This document shows, one piece after another, positions 25,701-35,215 of a stretch of DNA of 64,000 nucleotides. How positions within the stretch are numbered: position 1 is the stretch's first letter; every line of letters starts with the position of its first letter. Source of the DNA: Chaunax sp. Z400. Lineage: Eukaryota; Chordata; Actinopteri; Lophiiformes; Chaunacidae. A program made the translations under genes and the position numbers. Location: assembly GCA_037577475.1 (NCBI GenBank), contig CM075203.1:3985501-4049500 (forward strand), written 5' to 3'. Under the pieces are notes generated by a model, which saw only the letters and a list, made by a program, of their open reading frames with translations, was not told where the DNA came from and made no database searches.

Positions 25701-26647
25701 AGGAATACGATACAGACATAATGTCAGAGAATACGATGAAAATAGGAGTTTAAAAAAACAAAACAGCAAGGAAAAACAGCAAATTACAGAGTTGATAGGA
25801 GATGGGGACAGGTGTAGATGGTCACATATGAAGGGGGAGTTAAAGAAGATATGATTTGATCTGTAACATACCCGTGCGCTCTCAGACAAAACCTTGTATG
25901 ACCGAGGTTCTGCCTCTGTTTCGGTTTCATTCTATGCAGAAAGGTGAAAAAAATGGACGACTTTTTGTCAGCAAACAGAAGAAAATAAATCTGACATTCA
26001 CATAACATCCTCTAATATATTTAAAAAAACTGCACTGTTTAAAACAACATTACATAAAGGACATTCATCCCAGCGGTTGGCTGGTGGACAGCAGCTCTGA
26101 TAAGGAGCAATGTGCACTGAAACAAACCCATTATGTAGCTGTGAGAAGAGTGAAAGTCTTGTTTACATGCAACATAATCACATGAGGTGAAAACCACTGG
26201 CTGGTACTTCCTATTTCTACAGAAAAATAAAAGTTAATAGCATGCATGCATAGATCATCTCCCCTTATAAGGCATTGAGCTCGTAGAAATTTGCAGAAGT
26301 GGGATGAGCAAAACAAACTAAATATGAACTTTGTGCATGACTACTTTTCACGTCACTGACCGTCTCTGCTCAGATCAAACACCTTGCATCATGCAGCTCA
26401 CCTTGAACACAAAGTTACTCTTTGGTAGAGAGTTAGACAGCTGACGCGTGTAAACCAGGTTCTTCAAATAGTGGCAGATTTCTTTGGCAGAGTCGTCCAG
26501 GATTGGGGTGATGAAGTGGTCTTCGTCGTCGCTGTCGTTGGCATCACTGAGGGAGGAGGCCCGCTGACTGGGGGCACCGTGTTGGGCAGGAGGTCTCTTG
26601 GCGCTCCCCTCATCTTCCTCCATATTAAACATCATGTCATCCTCCAT
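13331..26647 (-). CDS. eef2k: eukaryotic elongation factor 2 kinase
   Basis: eEF2K is a cytosolic calcium/calmodulin-dependent alpha-kinase. It phosphorylates eEF2 and slows translation elongation. Seventeen coding exons on the minus strand: 26402-26647, 25872-25931, 24426-24526, 20794-20854, 20659-20696, 19802-19973, 19294-19576, 19084-19211, 18213-18408, 18035-18099, 17143-17220, 16706-16762, 15817-15948, 14921-15109, 14685-14809, 14403-14581 and 13331-13440. They total 739 codons, or 719 if the 60-nt exon at 25872 is skipped (human 725). The N-terminus is followed by the calmodulin-binding segment ATWKHAIEKAKAMPDPWAEF. The alpha-kinase domain has FGRGAMREC, the ATP-binding lysine in NYVAKRYME, the catalytic VDIQGVGDLYTDPQIHT, DFGDGNLG, and the zinc ligands in FFHSHLCNKIC. 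The regulatory loop keeps VRTMSGSR around the autophosphorylated threonine. C-terminal Sel1-like/TPR helices end in EEAWALMEE. The start lies in CATCATGGAGG. The 5' UTR exon was not located. Confidence 0.95.
13629..13672 (-). repeat. retroelement 3' tail fragment
   Basis: On the minus strand the sequence reads AAATTTCCCCACTGTGGGAC, then AATAAAGGGATATC and a short TTATC-type tandem tail. This is a retroelement 3' end common in spiny-rayed fish, as I recall. Only the tail is recognisable. Confidence 0.45.
13863..13920 (+). pseudogene. degenerate tRNA-Gly(GCC) remnant
   Basis: The 5' part matches tRNA-Gly(GCC) closely (GCATTGGTGGTTAAGTGG, then TAGAATTCTCGCC). The 3' end ACGATTCCCACCAATGC re-forms the acceptor stem. 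About 13 nt of the anticodon and T arms are missing, so it is 58 nt long, not 71. The A box is recognisable and the B box is damaged. It is immediately followed by a SINE-like repeat. It is either a dead tRNA gene or part of a composite element. Confidence 0.7.
13922..14150 (+). mobile_element. tRNA-derived SINE-like element
   Basis: The head carries Pol III box-like motifs: TGGCTTAGGTGG as an A box and GGTTCGAACC as a B box. A body that is also found at 37.6-37.9 kb follows (CACCTATCAGGAGGTCGGTG, AGTATCCTTCAACCCC, GCCCACTGCTCCTCAGAGA). The tail is A/T-rich with an ATT repeat. It lies in the intron between the last two eef2k exons, in antisense to the gene. Confidence 0.65.
18697..18960 (+). 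repeat. dispersed repeat family A, copy 1
   Basis: It starts with a diverged form of the motif meaning 'CTCCGCCAAGGAGGT ... TGTTAGGA ... AACTACTGGACAGATTTTC'. The body contains TTAGGGTTTAATTATATTAA and GTTGGGCCTGGGCAGAGGT. The same order of motifs occurs near 22.1, 35.7, 49.6 and 56.5 kb. The family is abundant in fish genomes as I remember it. It is probably a non-autonomous element, but its class is not clear from this sequence. Confidence 0.6.
22090..22275 (-). repeat. dispersed repeat family A, copy 2 (reverse)
   Basis: Read on the minus strand, this segment has TTTTCATGAAACTTAATGGG, then GAACCCATCAAGTTTGG, TGGATCTGGATAAG, TTTAATTTGATTAAAAGGGA and CTGTTGGGCCTGAG. These phrases occur in the same order in the copies near 35.7 and 49.9 kb. 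It lies in the long eef2k intron. Confidence 0.6.
22685..22714. repeat. (GT)n microsatellite
   Basis: A pure GT tract of 15 units in the 3.6-kb eef2k intron. Confidence 0.95.
23385..23910 (+). mobile_element. Tc1/mariner transposase remnant
   Basis: The sequence opens with a terminal-repeat-like TGTACCAAAGTATTCAGACA and continues into the C-terminal half of a Tc1-type transposase. Recognisable phrases in shifted frames are SAPVHEARSIKTW, SPELNPIRHLWGELVRR and LPRRVEAVIAAKG, the region of the second and third DDE acidic residues. Several frame breaks and stops make it non-functional. It sits in the long eef2k intron between 20855 and 24425, in antisense to the gene. Confidence 0.8.
25872..25931 (-). 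CDS. eef2k: candidate 60-nt cassette exon of eef2k
   Basis: This exon encodes 20 residues starting NETETEAEPR and ending VLSESAR. It has a strong pyrimidine tract and TAG acceptor, and a GTATGT donor. Both flanking exons meet it in phase 0, so inclusion or skipping keeps the frame. Skipping joins NFVFK directly to ATWKHAIEKAK, which lines up without a gap against the human NSFHFK-EAWKHAIQKAK as I recall it. That suggests the exon is an addition relative to mammals and may be alternatively spliced. It is also listed in the full gene entry. Confidence 0.6.
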
Positions 26648-26717
26648 GATGTCTGCTGATAGAGGAAAGTTAGGTGCAGAGAGTGATAAGCAGAGTCACA
26701 TGCAGACAGTTAAGAGT

Positions 26718-27091
26718 TACAGTTGGACGCAAAATGATTCAACACCCATTGTATATCAGGTTTAGCAAAATGACTGAAGAACAGTTTAAATAGCTCAATG
26801 CAACAGATATTACAAGCTTTTTCCCCCCAAACATAACACAAAATGTTACTTTTACTGACTACTGCAGTCCACAAATGATTCAAACCCTTAATAACAAGCA
26901 TCTCTAGTACTTTGACATTAAACATGGCATTTTGTGTTAAATCTGGGGGGGAAATAGAATCTGTTGCACTGAGCTATTTAAACTGTAATTGTGTGATTTT
27001 ATTTTTGCAAACAGCTGATAAAGAGTATATTTCACACAAAAAAAATCAACTAATATACAATGGGGGTTGAATAATTTTGCTATCAAGTGTA
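26718..27091. mobile_element. short Tc1-like inverted-repeat element (MITE-like)
   Basis: The element is about 370 bp and flanked by TA on both sides. Its left end CAGTTGGACGCAAAATGATTC is the approximate inverse of its right end GAATAATTTTGCTATCAAGTG. The inner parts (CAACACCCATTGTATA and TATACAATGGGGGTTG) also pair. There is no transposase coding capacity. Its ends match the longer decayed copy at 42.0-43.0 kb, so it is an internal-deletion derivative. It lies directly 5' of the first coding exon of eef2k. Confidence 0.75.
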
Positions 27092-27099
27092 ATCTGCGG

Positions 27100-28720
27100 A
27101 AGCCATGTTAGTATGCGTTCACAACAACCCTGCATCATGGCTGCATAACTGTGCTCTTCAGCCATATGTAGAATTACGTTTTCCTTTAGAAATGGCTGCA
27201 CGCACCAATCGGTTCCAGTGTAATCAAAAGCAACTGAGTTGTGCTGTGCAGAAAGTAACAGCTGGCAGGTGGACAGCAATGCAAACCCAACCACGTTACA
27301 TAAAATTCCTGGTCATGCTGGTACAATGTGCTCCCGTAGCAATGATTATATATTATGTTACAACATGCTGCAATACGACTTTCCCCAAAAAATTGCGAAG
27401 CCTCCGTTTGGTCTATTGTTAGATGCATATTAAATAAGAACCAACCTTACACACAGTGGCAACACCTTTAATGAGTTTTTCTTGACAGAATGTGCCCAAT
27501 CACCTCGGTCCTCTTTCGTCTCACAATGTCGGTTCAAAGTTCGACAGGATTGCAGCGCTTTAACCCACACACTCAGAACGGAGTGCGTCGGTCCTGGTTC
27601 TCCAATGGGTCCTGAAGATCCAGGGACTTGCCTGGCAGCGGGCTGCAGCTCCTGTGCAGTCCACCACGGCAACACCAGCCCTCTGCACGTCCACACACTA
27701 CACTGTTGTCTGACAGCCACGCCCCTGCTGCGTTCATGTTCAGAAATATAAATAGCAAATTGAATAAACGATGTGGTAGGATCAAGTCGTTATGTAAAAG
27801 ACTTCGAAGGATTTACTTTAAGAGCCAATTGAAATTAACTGTTAACCCTACTAATTTTCGATGCATTGCAAAAACAACACTAAAATCGTAAGTTCTTCGA
27901 GTTGAAACTACCCAGTTAAGGTGGTTCGGGCATCTGGTTTGGATGTAGACCCAGAACTCGCAGGAGGTATTACATATAACACCAAGAGATCCCCAGGTTT
28001 TTTTTAATTAAGCAAAGTTTAGGAAACGTACGGCCAAAATTAGTGTTATTTAATCCTTTGAATGTAGTAAAATTGATCGTTGTTTTAATATTTTATTTTA
28101 AGTTATTTCACAGCAGAAACCCGCGATGTTACGATTGCCGAGGAGCCCTGGAAGGCAGCGCTGGATAAATTACTGCTAGCTTTTAGGGTCTATAGTTATG
28201 TACATGAGTAGCATGTACAGTGCGGAATCCTACTACTCTGAAGGAATGATTCACCGTACTCTGCCTCTGATTGAATAGCATGTATTCGCTCGGCTCGTTG
28301 GGTTGGTTAAATTTAATATATAATACATGTGTAAGCCAATCAGAGGAAGCGTAGGAGAGTGCTAAGGCGTCGTCATAGTAGAAATCGTAAATACATTACC
28401 AGAATGGTCACCAGAGCCGAACACTTTAGGATCTTCGTCAGGAATTTTCATCTCCACGCACAAATTATTTAACTATAAGGTTTAGTGCATGATGTGCAAT
28501 GTAAGAACATAAACCAAACAAACAAGCCGCTAAGCTTAAGTTTGTTAAAGTGAGTTTGGTAATGTTAGTTTTCATCCTAGCTACTTGAGCTAAAGGTAAC
28601 TAAATTAAGATAGTAAATATTAAATATAGTAAGTATTAATCTGCGTGATCTTCAGTGGTGGTAAAAAAAAATACAGGTAACACCAAAATTTATATATAGT
28701 TTCTAGTCCCAAAAGAAGTC
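27100..28720. other. region 5' of eef2k, no gene identified
   Basis: No coding exon is supported here. The eef2k transcription start and a non-coding first exon should lie in or near this stretch, perhaps in the GC-richer part at 27.5-27.75 kb or near the CCAAT-containing inverted repeat at 28264-28346. I cannot choose between them. A phrase near 27918-27935 (AAGGTGGTTCGGGCATCTGG) resembles a LINE reverse-transcriptase-associated fragment, with low confidence. Confidence 0.4.
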
Positions 28721-28725
28721 AATAT

Positions 28726-28807
28726 GGTAGCGTGGCCGAGTGGTCTAAGGCGCTGGATTTAGGCTCCAGTCATTTCGATGGCGTGGGTTCGAATCCCACC
28801 GCTGCCA
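28726..28807 (+). tRNA. tRNA-Leu, anticodon TAG
   Basis: The gene is 82 nt including the discriminator A. Acceptor stem GGTAGCG / CGCTGCC, A box TGGCCGAGTGG, anticodon arm CTGGA / TTTAGGC / TCCAG (anticodon TAG, reading CUA), long variable arm, and B box GGTTCGAATCC. The variable-arm stem differs from the AAG gene at 12 kb by paired changes (CAT with ATG), so pairing is kept. A TTTT terminator follows at about 28813. The gene looks functional. It points away from eef2k and toward tha1. Confidence 0.97.
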
Positions 28808-28809
28808 AA

Positions 28810-30670
28810 ATGTTTTCTTTCGCACAGTTGTGGTTTGAAAATGTACATCTTACTTTCATTTATATTTCAATAAGCCAGCGACAAGAAAAATGAATTAGGC
28901 CTACGACTTGCAAAAAATTTATATATATTAGACTGAAAACAAATGTATTTTCCTATTTTTAAGTTCGCCCTGATGTCACTACATTCTCTAAAGCAGCTAT
29001 TGATACAGTACAGCCATCCTCTGGAGATGGTTTATGATTTGAGGCCAAGCTTCATGGTTGCTGGTTTAAGAGCTTCGATTGTTCATTACTGAAAAGTTTG
29101 TCTTTTTATTGGAAATCATGTAATGTGTTTTTTTTTACACATTACTAGTTAATTCTATTATATATATAACTTTAGATGATGTAAAGATTCATAATTTTCT
29201 GGGGATTATTTAAATGTAAGTCTGTGTATTAAGCAGACACTTATATCCACATTGCACTCACCCGAAACAAAGAGATGCATAAATTTTGGTTGGGACCACA
29301 TTTTTATTTAACAACAGCAACATTATTAATATTAACAGAAAATATAGATTTCATTAACTATAGACAATAAGTAAAAATGGTTGTGGACACCCAGGTACTT
29401 GGTACTACCCAGGTACTACGCGAAGGCACCGCTTGATTTTCCTGTCATCCATGTTGTATAGTTATTCAATGTGAAATCCTTCTGATTGATCATCTGCACC
29501 ATCATAATGCTTTTTTTCATCAAGCCACCTGCACCTGATGGCTGATAGAGGTCATGCCATTTGTGACTTCTATTGTCTGCTCCAGGAGGCCAAGCCTCAA
29601 AGCTGGCAAATACCCTCAGCAGCCTCATCATCCGTCATGACCTTGTGGCTTTTACTCTTAGTGCTCATCTAAAAGTAGCACGGAAGTAATATTGACAAGA
29701 AATATCACTATGTAATACAGCAAAAACAGTGCACCAAACACTTGCATAGCTATGAGTACAGCACAACCCTTTTATAACAAGTGATACAGACTGAAGAAGT
29801 CATATAACCAACCTGACAATTCAACAAGAAATGAAAACAAATTATCAGTTACTTACTTTGATGAGTCGTCTTTCAAGTGCTTGTTTTACTCGAGTCAGCT
29901 TAGCGCTGCAGATACCAAGTTGTTGTCATGTAGAACGTGATGCCAACATGTGCTTTCACGTGAGACATTGTTTGGAACATCACATCAGATTCATATTGGA
30001 TTGGAAGACAACTATTGGCCTCCCACATTGGATCATAATTGGATCGAAGCTGGCAGGAAGGCAACTATTGGACGGGCTGTAACTGATCAGTTGCACCATC
30101 TTGTGGCTGTATAGTTTCTGCATTGAAAAGCCCCTTTATAACAATACATTCAAGACTAAATAAGTAAGAATTAAAGTTGACACAAATGTTAACAGATGTA
30201 GATGTTGCTCATTTCTAACTGGCGGACTGAAATATGAGATCTTCCTCTTCAAACGAGAGCAAGAGAAATAAAAATAACAGAAACCTCTCAATCAGAAAAT
30301 GATTAAGAATTCCTCAGAAAACATGTCAACGAAAAGAAAAAGGAAGAGGAGTGCCCTGCTGGTAGGAAGCAAACCATGAGGTGCAGCATCCCTGGTTGAT
30401 GCTGGCTGGGACATTTTTTTGTCGTCTCTTGTAGTCTCTCCACTGAAACAATGTATACCCCAATAAATACTTGGAACAATATATGACAAGAGACAGAGAT
30501 TCATTAAATTTAATTTATACAAATTTAAAAGAAACTGAATGAAATTATATAAAGATGACCAATATCCAGTGACACCAGTTGTATTTGTCCTGGATTAGAT
30601 TATCTTTCATAGATCAGTCTGTCAATTTTCTTCAATCAGTCTTAATCATTAGATTAGATTAAACAAGGTT
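28810..30670. other. intergenic, 3' flank of tha1
   Basis: AT-rich sequence with no gene I recognise. The last few hundred bases (about 30.2-30.67 kb) are likely the tha1 3' UTR. ATTAAA-type signals on the minus strand occur near 30.51 kb. The short frames around 29.4-30.1 kb do not resemble a known protein. Confidence 0.4.
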
Positions 30671-30673
30671 TAT

Positions 30674-33575
30674 CTAGGCCCTAAGTTTGTCCTTCGAGTA
30701 CTGAGAAGCCACAAATTGCATTTTCTGGATGGCCAGCTGGGTATCTTCAGGAGAAATCCCAAGATGCCACACAGCCCGAACTGAATTTCCAAAATGGGGG
30801 AACATGAGAACTTGTATCCCCTGTCCCAGTGCCGCCTCCTCTCCCTCGCCAACCTCAGCCATGCGAGCGCAGAACTCAGGGGGACTTAAGCTGGGCTCCT
30901 GTATATGGAAACGCAGGATGTTTGTCTCCACGGCAGCCATGTCCACACTAAATAGAGGGTGGTCACAGTCGAGCAGAGCTGGGAGAGACGAAAACACAAG
31001 AAGTCACAATCGTGACTGTAATAGCAGCCAGTTAATGATTTAATTTTCAGAAAATATGCTACACTAACCTTGAGCAAAGGTTTTTGCATTGCGGTGATCC
31101 TCTTCCATTCTCCCAACCATCTCCAGCAGAGAAAGTTTTCCAGCTGCAGCTAGTATGCCAGCCTGTCGCATCCCCCCACCCAGGGCTTTACGGCACCGTA
31201 CTGCCTGGGATATGAAGTCTTTGGGTCCAGCTAGCACGGTTCCAACCGGGGCACCTAAACCCTGTTACAAACCATAATGAACTTCAAGGAGTTTTATTTT
31301 GTTTGTCTACAAGTTCTTTGTTGGCTCTGACTTTGCTCTCTTGCTGAATTTTACTACTGTTCGATTCTATGTGCGTTTTGCTGTCCCACCTTGGAGAGGC
31401 ACATACTGACGGTGTCTGTGTGCTGCAGTATGGTGGATGGAGGCACGCCCTGGGCCAAAGCAGCGTTCATCAGCCTTGCTCCGTCCATGTGAACTGGGAG
31501 ACCATATCTATCGGCTAAAGCTCGAACCTTAGAGATGGAAACAAACCATCCAACAACAAAAAAAAACATGTGAGAGCTGCAGGATTCTCCACTCTGATGT
31601 TATAAGGCATGCATCATGACGTCAAAAAGTTGTTCTTTTAGCATGAAGTGCTATGAAACACACCTCCTGCAGGAAGGTCAGAGGCAGCACACGTCCTCCC
31701 TGTATGTTGTGTGTGTTCTCCACACATATGAGGCGTGTGCGGGGGTAATGGGGGTCAGGGTAATCGTGGCGGATCTTGGATTCCAGTTGCTCCAGGTCAA
31801 ATGTTCCATCGGCGAGGTTGTTAACTGTGGTGGCGTGGACACCAGCCAACTGTGTCAATACACACATACACATTGAATGCACTGCAGATAATGAGGATCG
31901 AGATACAAAGGTCCAGGTGGTGCACTCACCTGGGCGGTCCCTCCTTGCTCATAGATGTGTATATGGGACAGATCGCCCAGAATGACCTCGTCGCCCCGCT
32001 CCCTGCAGTGCACCATCACTGCATAATGAAATGCATGCACAAAAAATGAACTTTCCGGTCTCACGGAAACGCAATTCAGACGGCCAATAAATGAACAGCT
32101 CACCTGCAATGAGATTACTCATGGTTCCAGAGGGAATGAACAGTGCAGCCTCCATCTGAAACATATCAGCTGCAATCATCTGTAACTCTGCAGGAAATAG
32201 ATGAAGACTGGAAGATTAGGTCGAACTACAAAGAAAGATGCAGGGGTGCATGCTGATATTCAAAGGACACAGGCTGCTGGAAATATAATTGTAATTTTGG
32301 TCATGGAGACAAATGAACCTGACGATTTGGATGCATTTTTTTTATATTGCTGCTTGGCCAATATACTAATTCAATAGTTTTAAAAATCTGCTGTTTGGAT
32401 GTTTCTCACTCATTAACTAATGATGAACCATTTAAATAGCTCAGTGCAGCAGGTGGTACAAATGCAAAATGCTACTTTTCATTTTATTCAAGGCCAAGAA
32501 TAACATCCCTCATAAGAGACACGTTTGCAAATCAGGAGGAAGAATGAAGCATGTGTTGCAAAGAACACCGTACCTACAGTGAAGCATGGCGGTGGCTCGG
32601 TGATGCTCTGGAAGTGCTTTGCTTCCTCGAGGACTGGAAACCTGCAAGCATGTCGGGGGGTAAGATGGATTCCATCAAGTATCAGGAAATCCTAGAAGCA
32701 AACGTCTCGCCATCTGTGTGGAAGCTGAAGCTTGGCCGTCATTGGACAATTATCTCAAGCAGATCTCAAAGTCCACCAAGGCTTGGTTAGAAGAAGTCCT
32801 GTAACAGTCTAGGGTGTCACCTGACTCGAATCCCTCAGGAAATCTCTGGTGAGATTTGAAGGAGGCGACTGCAGCACATAAACTCAGGAGACCTTTGCCC
32901 ATGAGGAATGAGCTGAGAAGGGTGCTAAGCAAAGTACTTGAGACGCTTGACATAAGAGGGTTGAATCATTTAGAAAGTGGAGTAATCAGGAAAATATCTT
33001 GTGTTATATTTGGGAAAAATACTAGTAATATGTGTTGAATTGAGCTATTCAACTGTTCTTTCTCGTCTTTTAATGCAAACAGCTGGTAATTTAGTAGGTT
33101 TAGCCAATAAACCTAATATATACTGGGGTTTGAATAACTTTGCTGGAATAAAAATATCTTGTTTGCAATTTCAGTATATCTACTCTAAAGAAAAACAACA
33201 TTTAATCCATTCATAAAGAAAATCCCTGATTTGACCTTTACTCCATAAACATCACAATATTACGTTGCGGCTCTTACCGTTCACTGTCGGGTCTTCTCCC
33301 ATCACGTCATCTCCCACCTCAGCCTCCGCCATGGCCTGGCGCATCGCCGGCCCTGGCTTGGTCACCGTGTCGCTGCGGAGGTCCACTACCCGGGTGTGAG
33401 TCGCTCCGATCGTCCCCGCGACATCGGGTTTCCTGGGGTTGTAATACCCCCGCGTGGAGCTCCGTCCCAGTATGGCGGCTGCTGTATCTCGTGCACCGAG
33501 CGGCCTACTTGAAGCGACGACACCATGGCTGAAGAGTTTACGCAAAACCCTGCAGGAAAATGTTTTCATAGACAT
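30674..33575 (-). CDS. tha1: low-specificity L-threonine aldolase
   Basis: A PLP-dependent enzyme that cleaves L-threonine or L-allo-threonine to glycine and acetaldehyde. Seven exons on the minus strand: 33278-33575, 32104-32187, 31930-32018, 31664-31849, 31390-31527, 31069-31261 and 30674-30978. They join in phase to 430 codons plus stop. The N-terminal about 60 residues (MSMKTFSCRVLRKLFSHG, rich in R, K and S) look like a mitochondrial targeting sequence. The fold then begins with VVDLRSDTVTKPGPAM. Family landmarks are FIPSGTMSNLIAV, LGDLSHIHIYEQGG, ENTHNIQGGRVLP, the PLP-site HMDGARLMNA, and the Schiff-base lysine in VSMCLSKGLGAPVG. No frame break was seen, so the gene appears intact, whereas the human locus THA1P is a pseudogene. 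Human synteny puts it next to SOCS3 and PGS1, as here. Confidence 0.95.
32400..33150 (+). mobile_element. decayed Tc1-like transposon in tha1 intron 1
   Basis: Plus-strand remnants include CTACAGTGAAGCATGGCGG and CTTCCTCGAGGACTGGAAAC (transposase middle region, TYSEAW... CFLEDWKPA). The right end has CAATAAACCTAATATA and GGGGTTTGAATAACTTTGCT. The order of phrases matches the copy at 42.0-43.0 kb. Many stops and frame breaks are present. It is antisense to tha1. Confidence 0.7.
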
Positions 33576-33629
33576 GATGCTGCTGTAATTACAATGCTCA
33601 ACGATGCTGCCTCCCTAATGAACCGCGGT

Positions 33630-33995
33630 TAACCTCCATTGCCTAATCATCGGCCTCAAGGAAAGTTAATGGATGACCTATCAGCCTATGATCATGTTGT
33701 GGCAGTAAACATAGAGGTAAAAACTTCTTTTTTTTTACCTCTATGGCAGTAAAGACCTCAAGGTGACGCTATAATCTCAACAAAGCTCACTAAATTACAA
33801 ATGAAGAGTAACAAGTATTTATCTATTTATCTACCTATCTATCTATCTACCTATCTAGATAGATCGATTATTCGTAATCGGTTATCACTGCCTCCAAGGA
33901 AAGTTAATGGATGACCTATTCGCCAAACATCATGCACAGGCCAGTCAGGACCTCAAGGTGGTGCCATTATCTCTACAAAGCTAATTAAACTAGGC
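33630..33995. repeat. diverged duplicated block 5' of tha1, with (TATC)n between
   Basis: An identical 25-base phrase occurs at 33657-33681 and 33895-33919 (core AAGTTAATGGATGACCTAT). A second related pair follows each (CTCAAGGTGACGCTATAATCTC and CTCAAGGTGGTGCCATTATC). The two units are about 240 bp apart and separated by an imperfect TATC/TACC tract at 33820-33865. Confidence 0.8.
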
Positions 33996-34984
33996 CTGCT
34001 GTTCACATGAACGCTGACATTAATTCAGGGAATTACAGACAAAATACTACAGTCTAATGTATTCCATCACAATAGGCACTTTGAATTTGTCTTCGTATAT
34101 TTTGTTTATTTTGAAGAACATAAATAATGAGGCGACAGTGTCTAGTTGTGTTCTGATGGACTGTGTCAAAAAAGTATGAGAGTTAAATCAACTTCTCGTC
34201 CAGTCTCAGCAAAATAAATAAATAAATGAATAAATAACATTTTTATAATTTAAAAAAAAAAAAAGACAGATTATTGCACTGGATTGTGTTTTACCGTTTG
34301 ACATTTCATTGTGTCTACTAGAGCTGCAACTATCAATTATTTAAATTACCAATTCATCTGTCAATTACTTTCTTACTTAATCGATTTTTGTTTTGTCTTC
34401 AAAACATCAGAAAACAATGAAAAATATGACGTGATGTCCTAAAATGTTTTTTTTTCTTTTCTTTTCTTTTCACGTTCAAGAGAGAAAAACTTTTTCTCTG
34501 TTTTAAAATTGTTTGTACATCTCTGTGTGGGCAGGTTTTGTGATGATAGGTGGTTTGATCACACATGACTGATTTTTGTGAGCAGTCATGGGTCTGAAAA
34601 CATATTTTTATTTATTCAATTTTATTTTCCATTATTTTTCAATTTTATTTTACTTTTCTTTTTTTTTCTTTACAAAAATAGCCACGGTTGCTTTATCCAA
34701 ATAATCCCAAATGACCTCTCCCTTGTTAAAATAACAACTAATAAACTACTAAACAAACTAATTACTCATAAAAAGACATGAAGATTGGTGAGAAAATAAT
34801 ATCTGTAAGAATGCCACAGCTGGGGCAATAAGGCTGGGATCATGCCATTGGTATGCAGGTGCACCTTTGATACAGGTAAGACCAGCCACTACTACAGCAG
34901 TAGAGACCATTGGCATCCATCCTGTACAGAACAAAAACAATGAGAATTCATCTGAGGCATGATTTGAGCCTGACGACCTTACAC

Positions 34985-35215
34985 TGGTACCGATGGGACG
35001 ACATCGCCTGACCCGTGTGTGCTGAGGTTCTGGAGAAGAATGACGCCACGGTGCAACAACGTAAACATCCTCTACAGACTCAGCAGCAGCTCAAACTGAA
35101 GAGTGGGCCTCCATCCAACAGGATGACATCATCTGGAGGTTGTGCCAGTCCATGAGGAGGAGGATTACTGCTGCAGTCAATACTGATGTGGGCCACACTG
35201 ATTACTGATGGTGTA
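34985..35215 (+). mobile_element. Tc1-like transposase C-terminal remnant
   Basis: In shifting frames the sequence gives VCAEVLEKNDATVQQ and then EWASIQQDDIIWRLCQSMRR followed by RITAAVNTDVGHTDY and a stop. This matches the conserved end of one Tc1 transposase clade (EEWDNIPQ... SMRRRC... GGHTRY). A stop inside the first part and the lost N-terminus make it dead. It is a different clade from the copies at 23.4 and 42.0 kb. Confidence 0.7.

Noticed and set aside
29416..30082. Short open frames on both strands in the tRNA-tha1 interval
   Set aside because: No recognisable domain, frames interrupted, and no splice context. Possibly an old transposon fragment, but I cannot name it.
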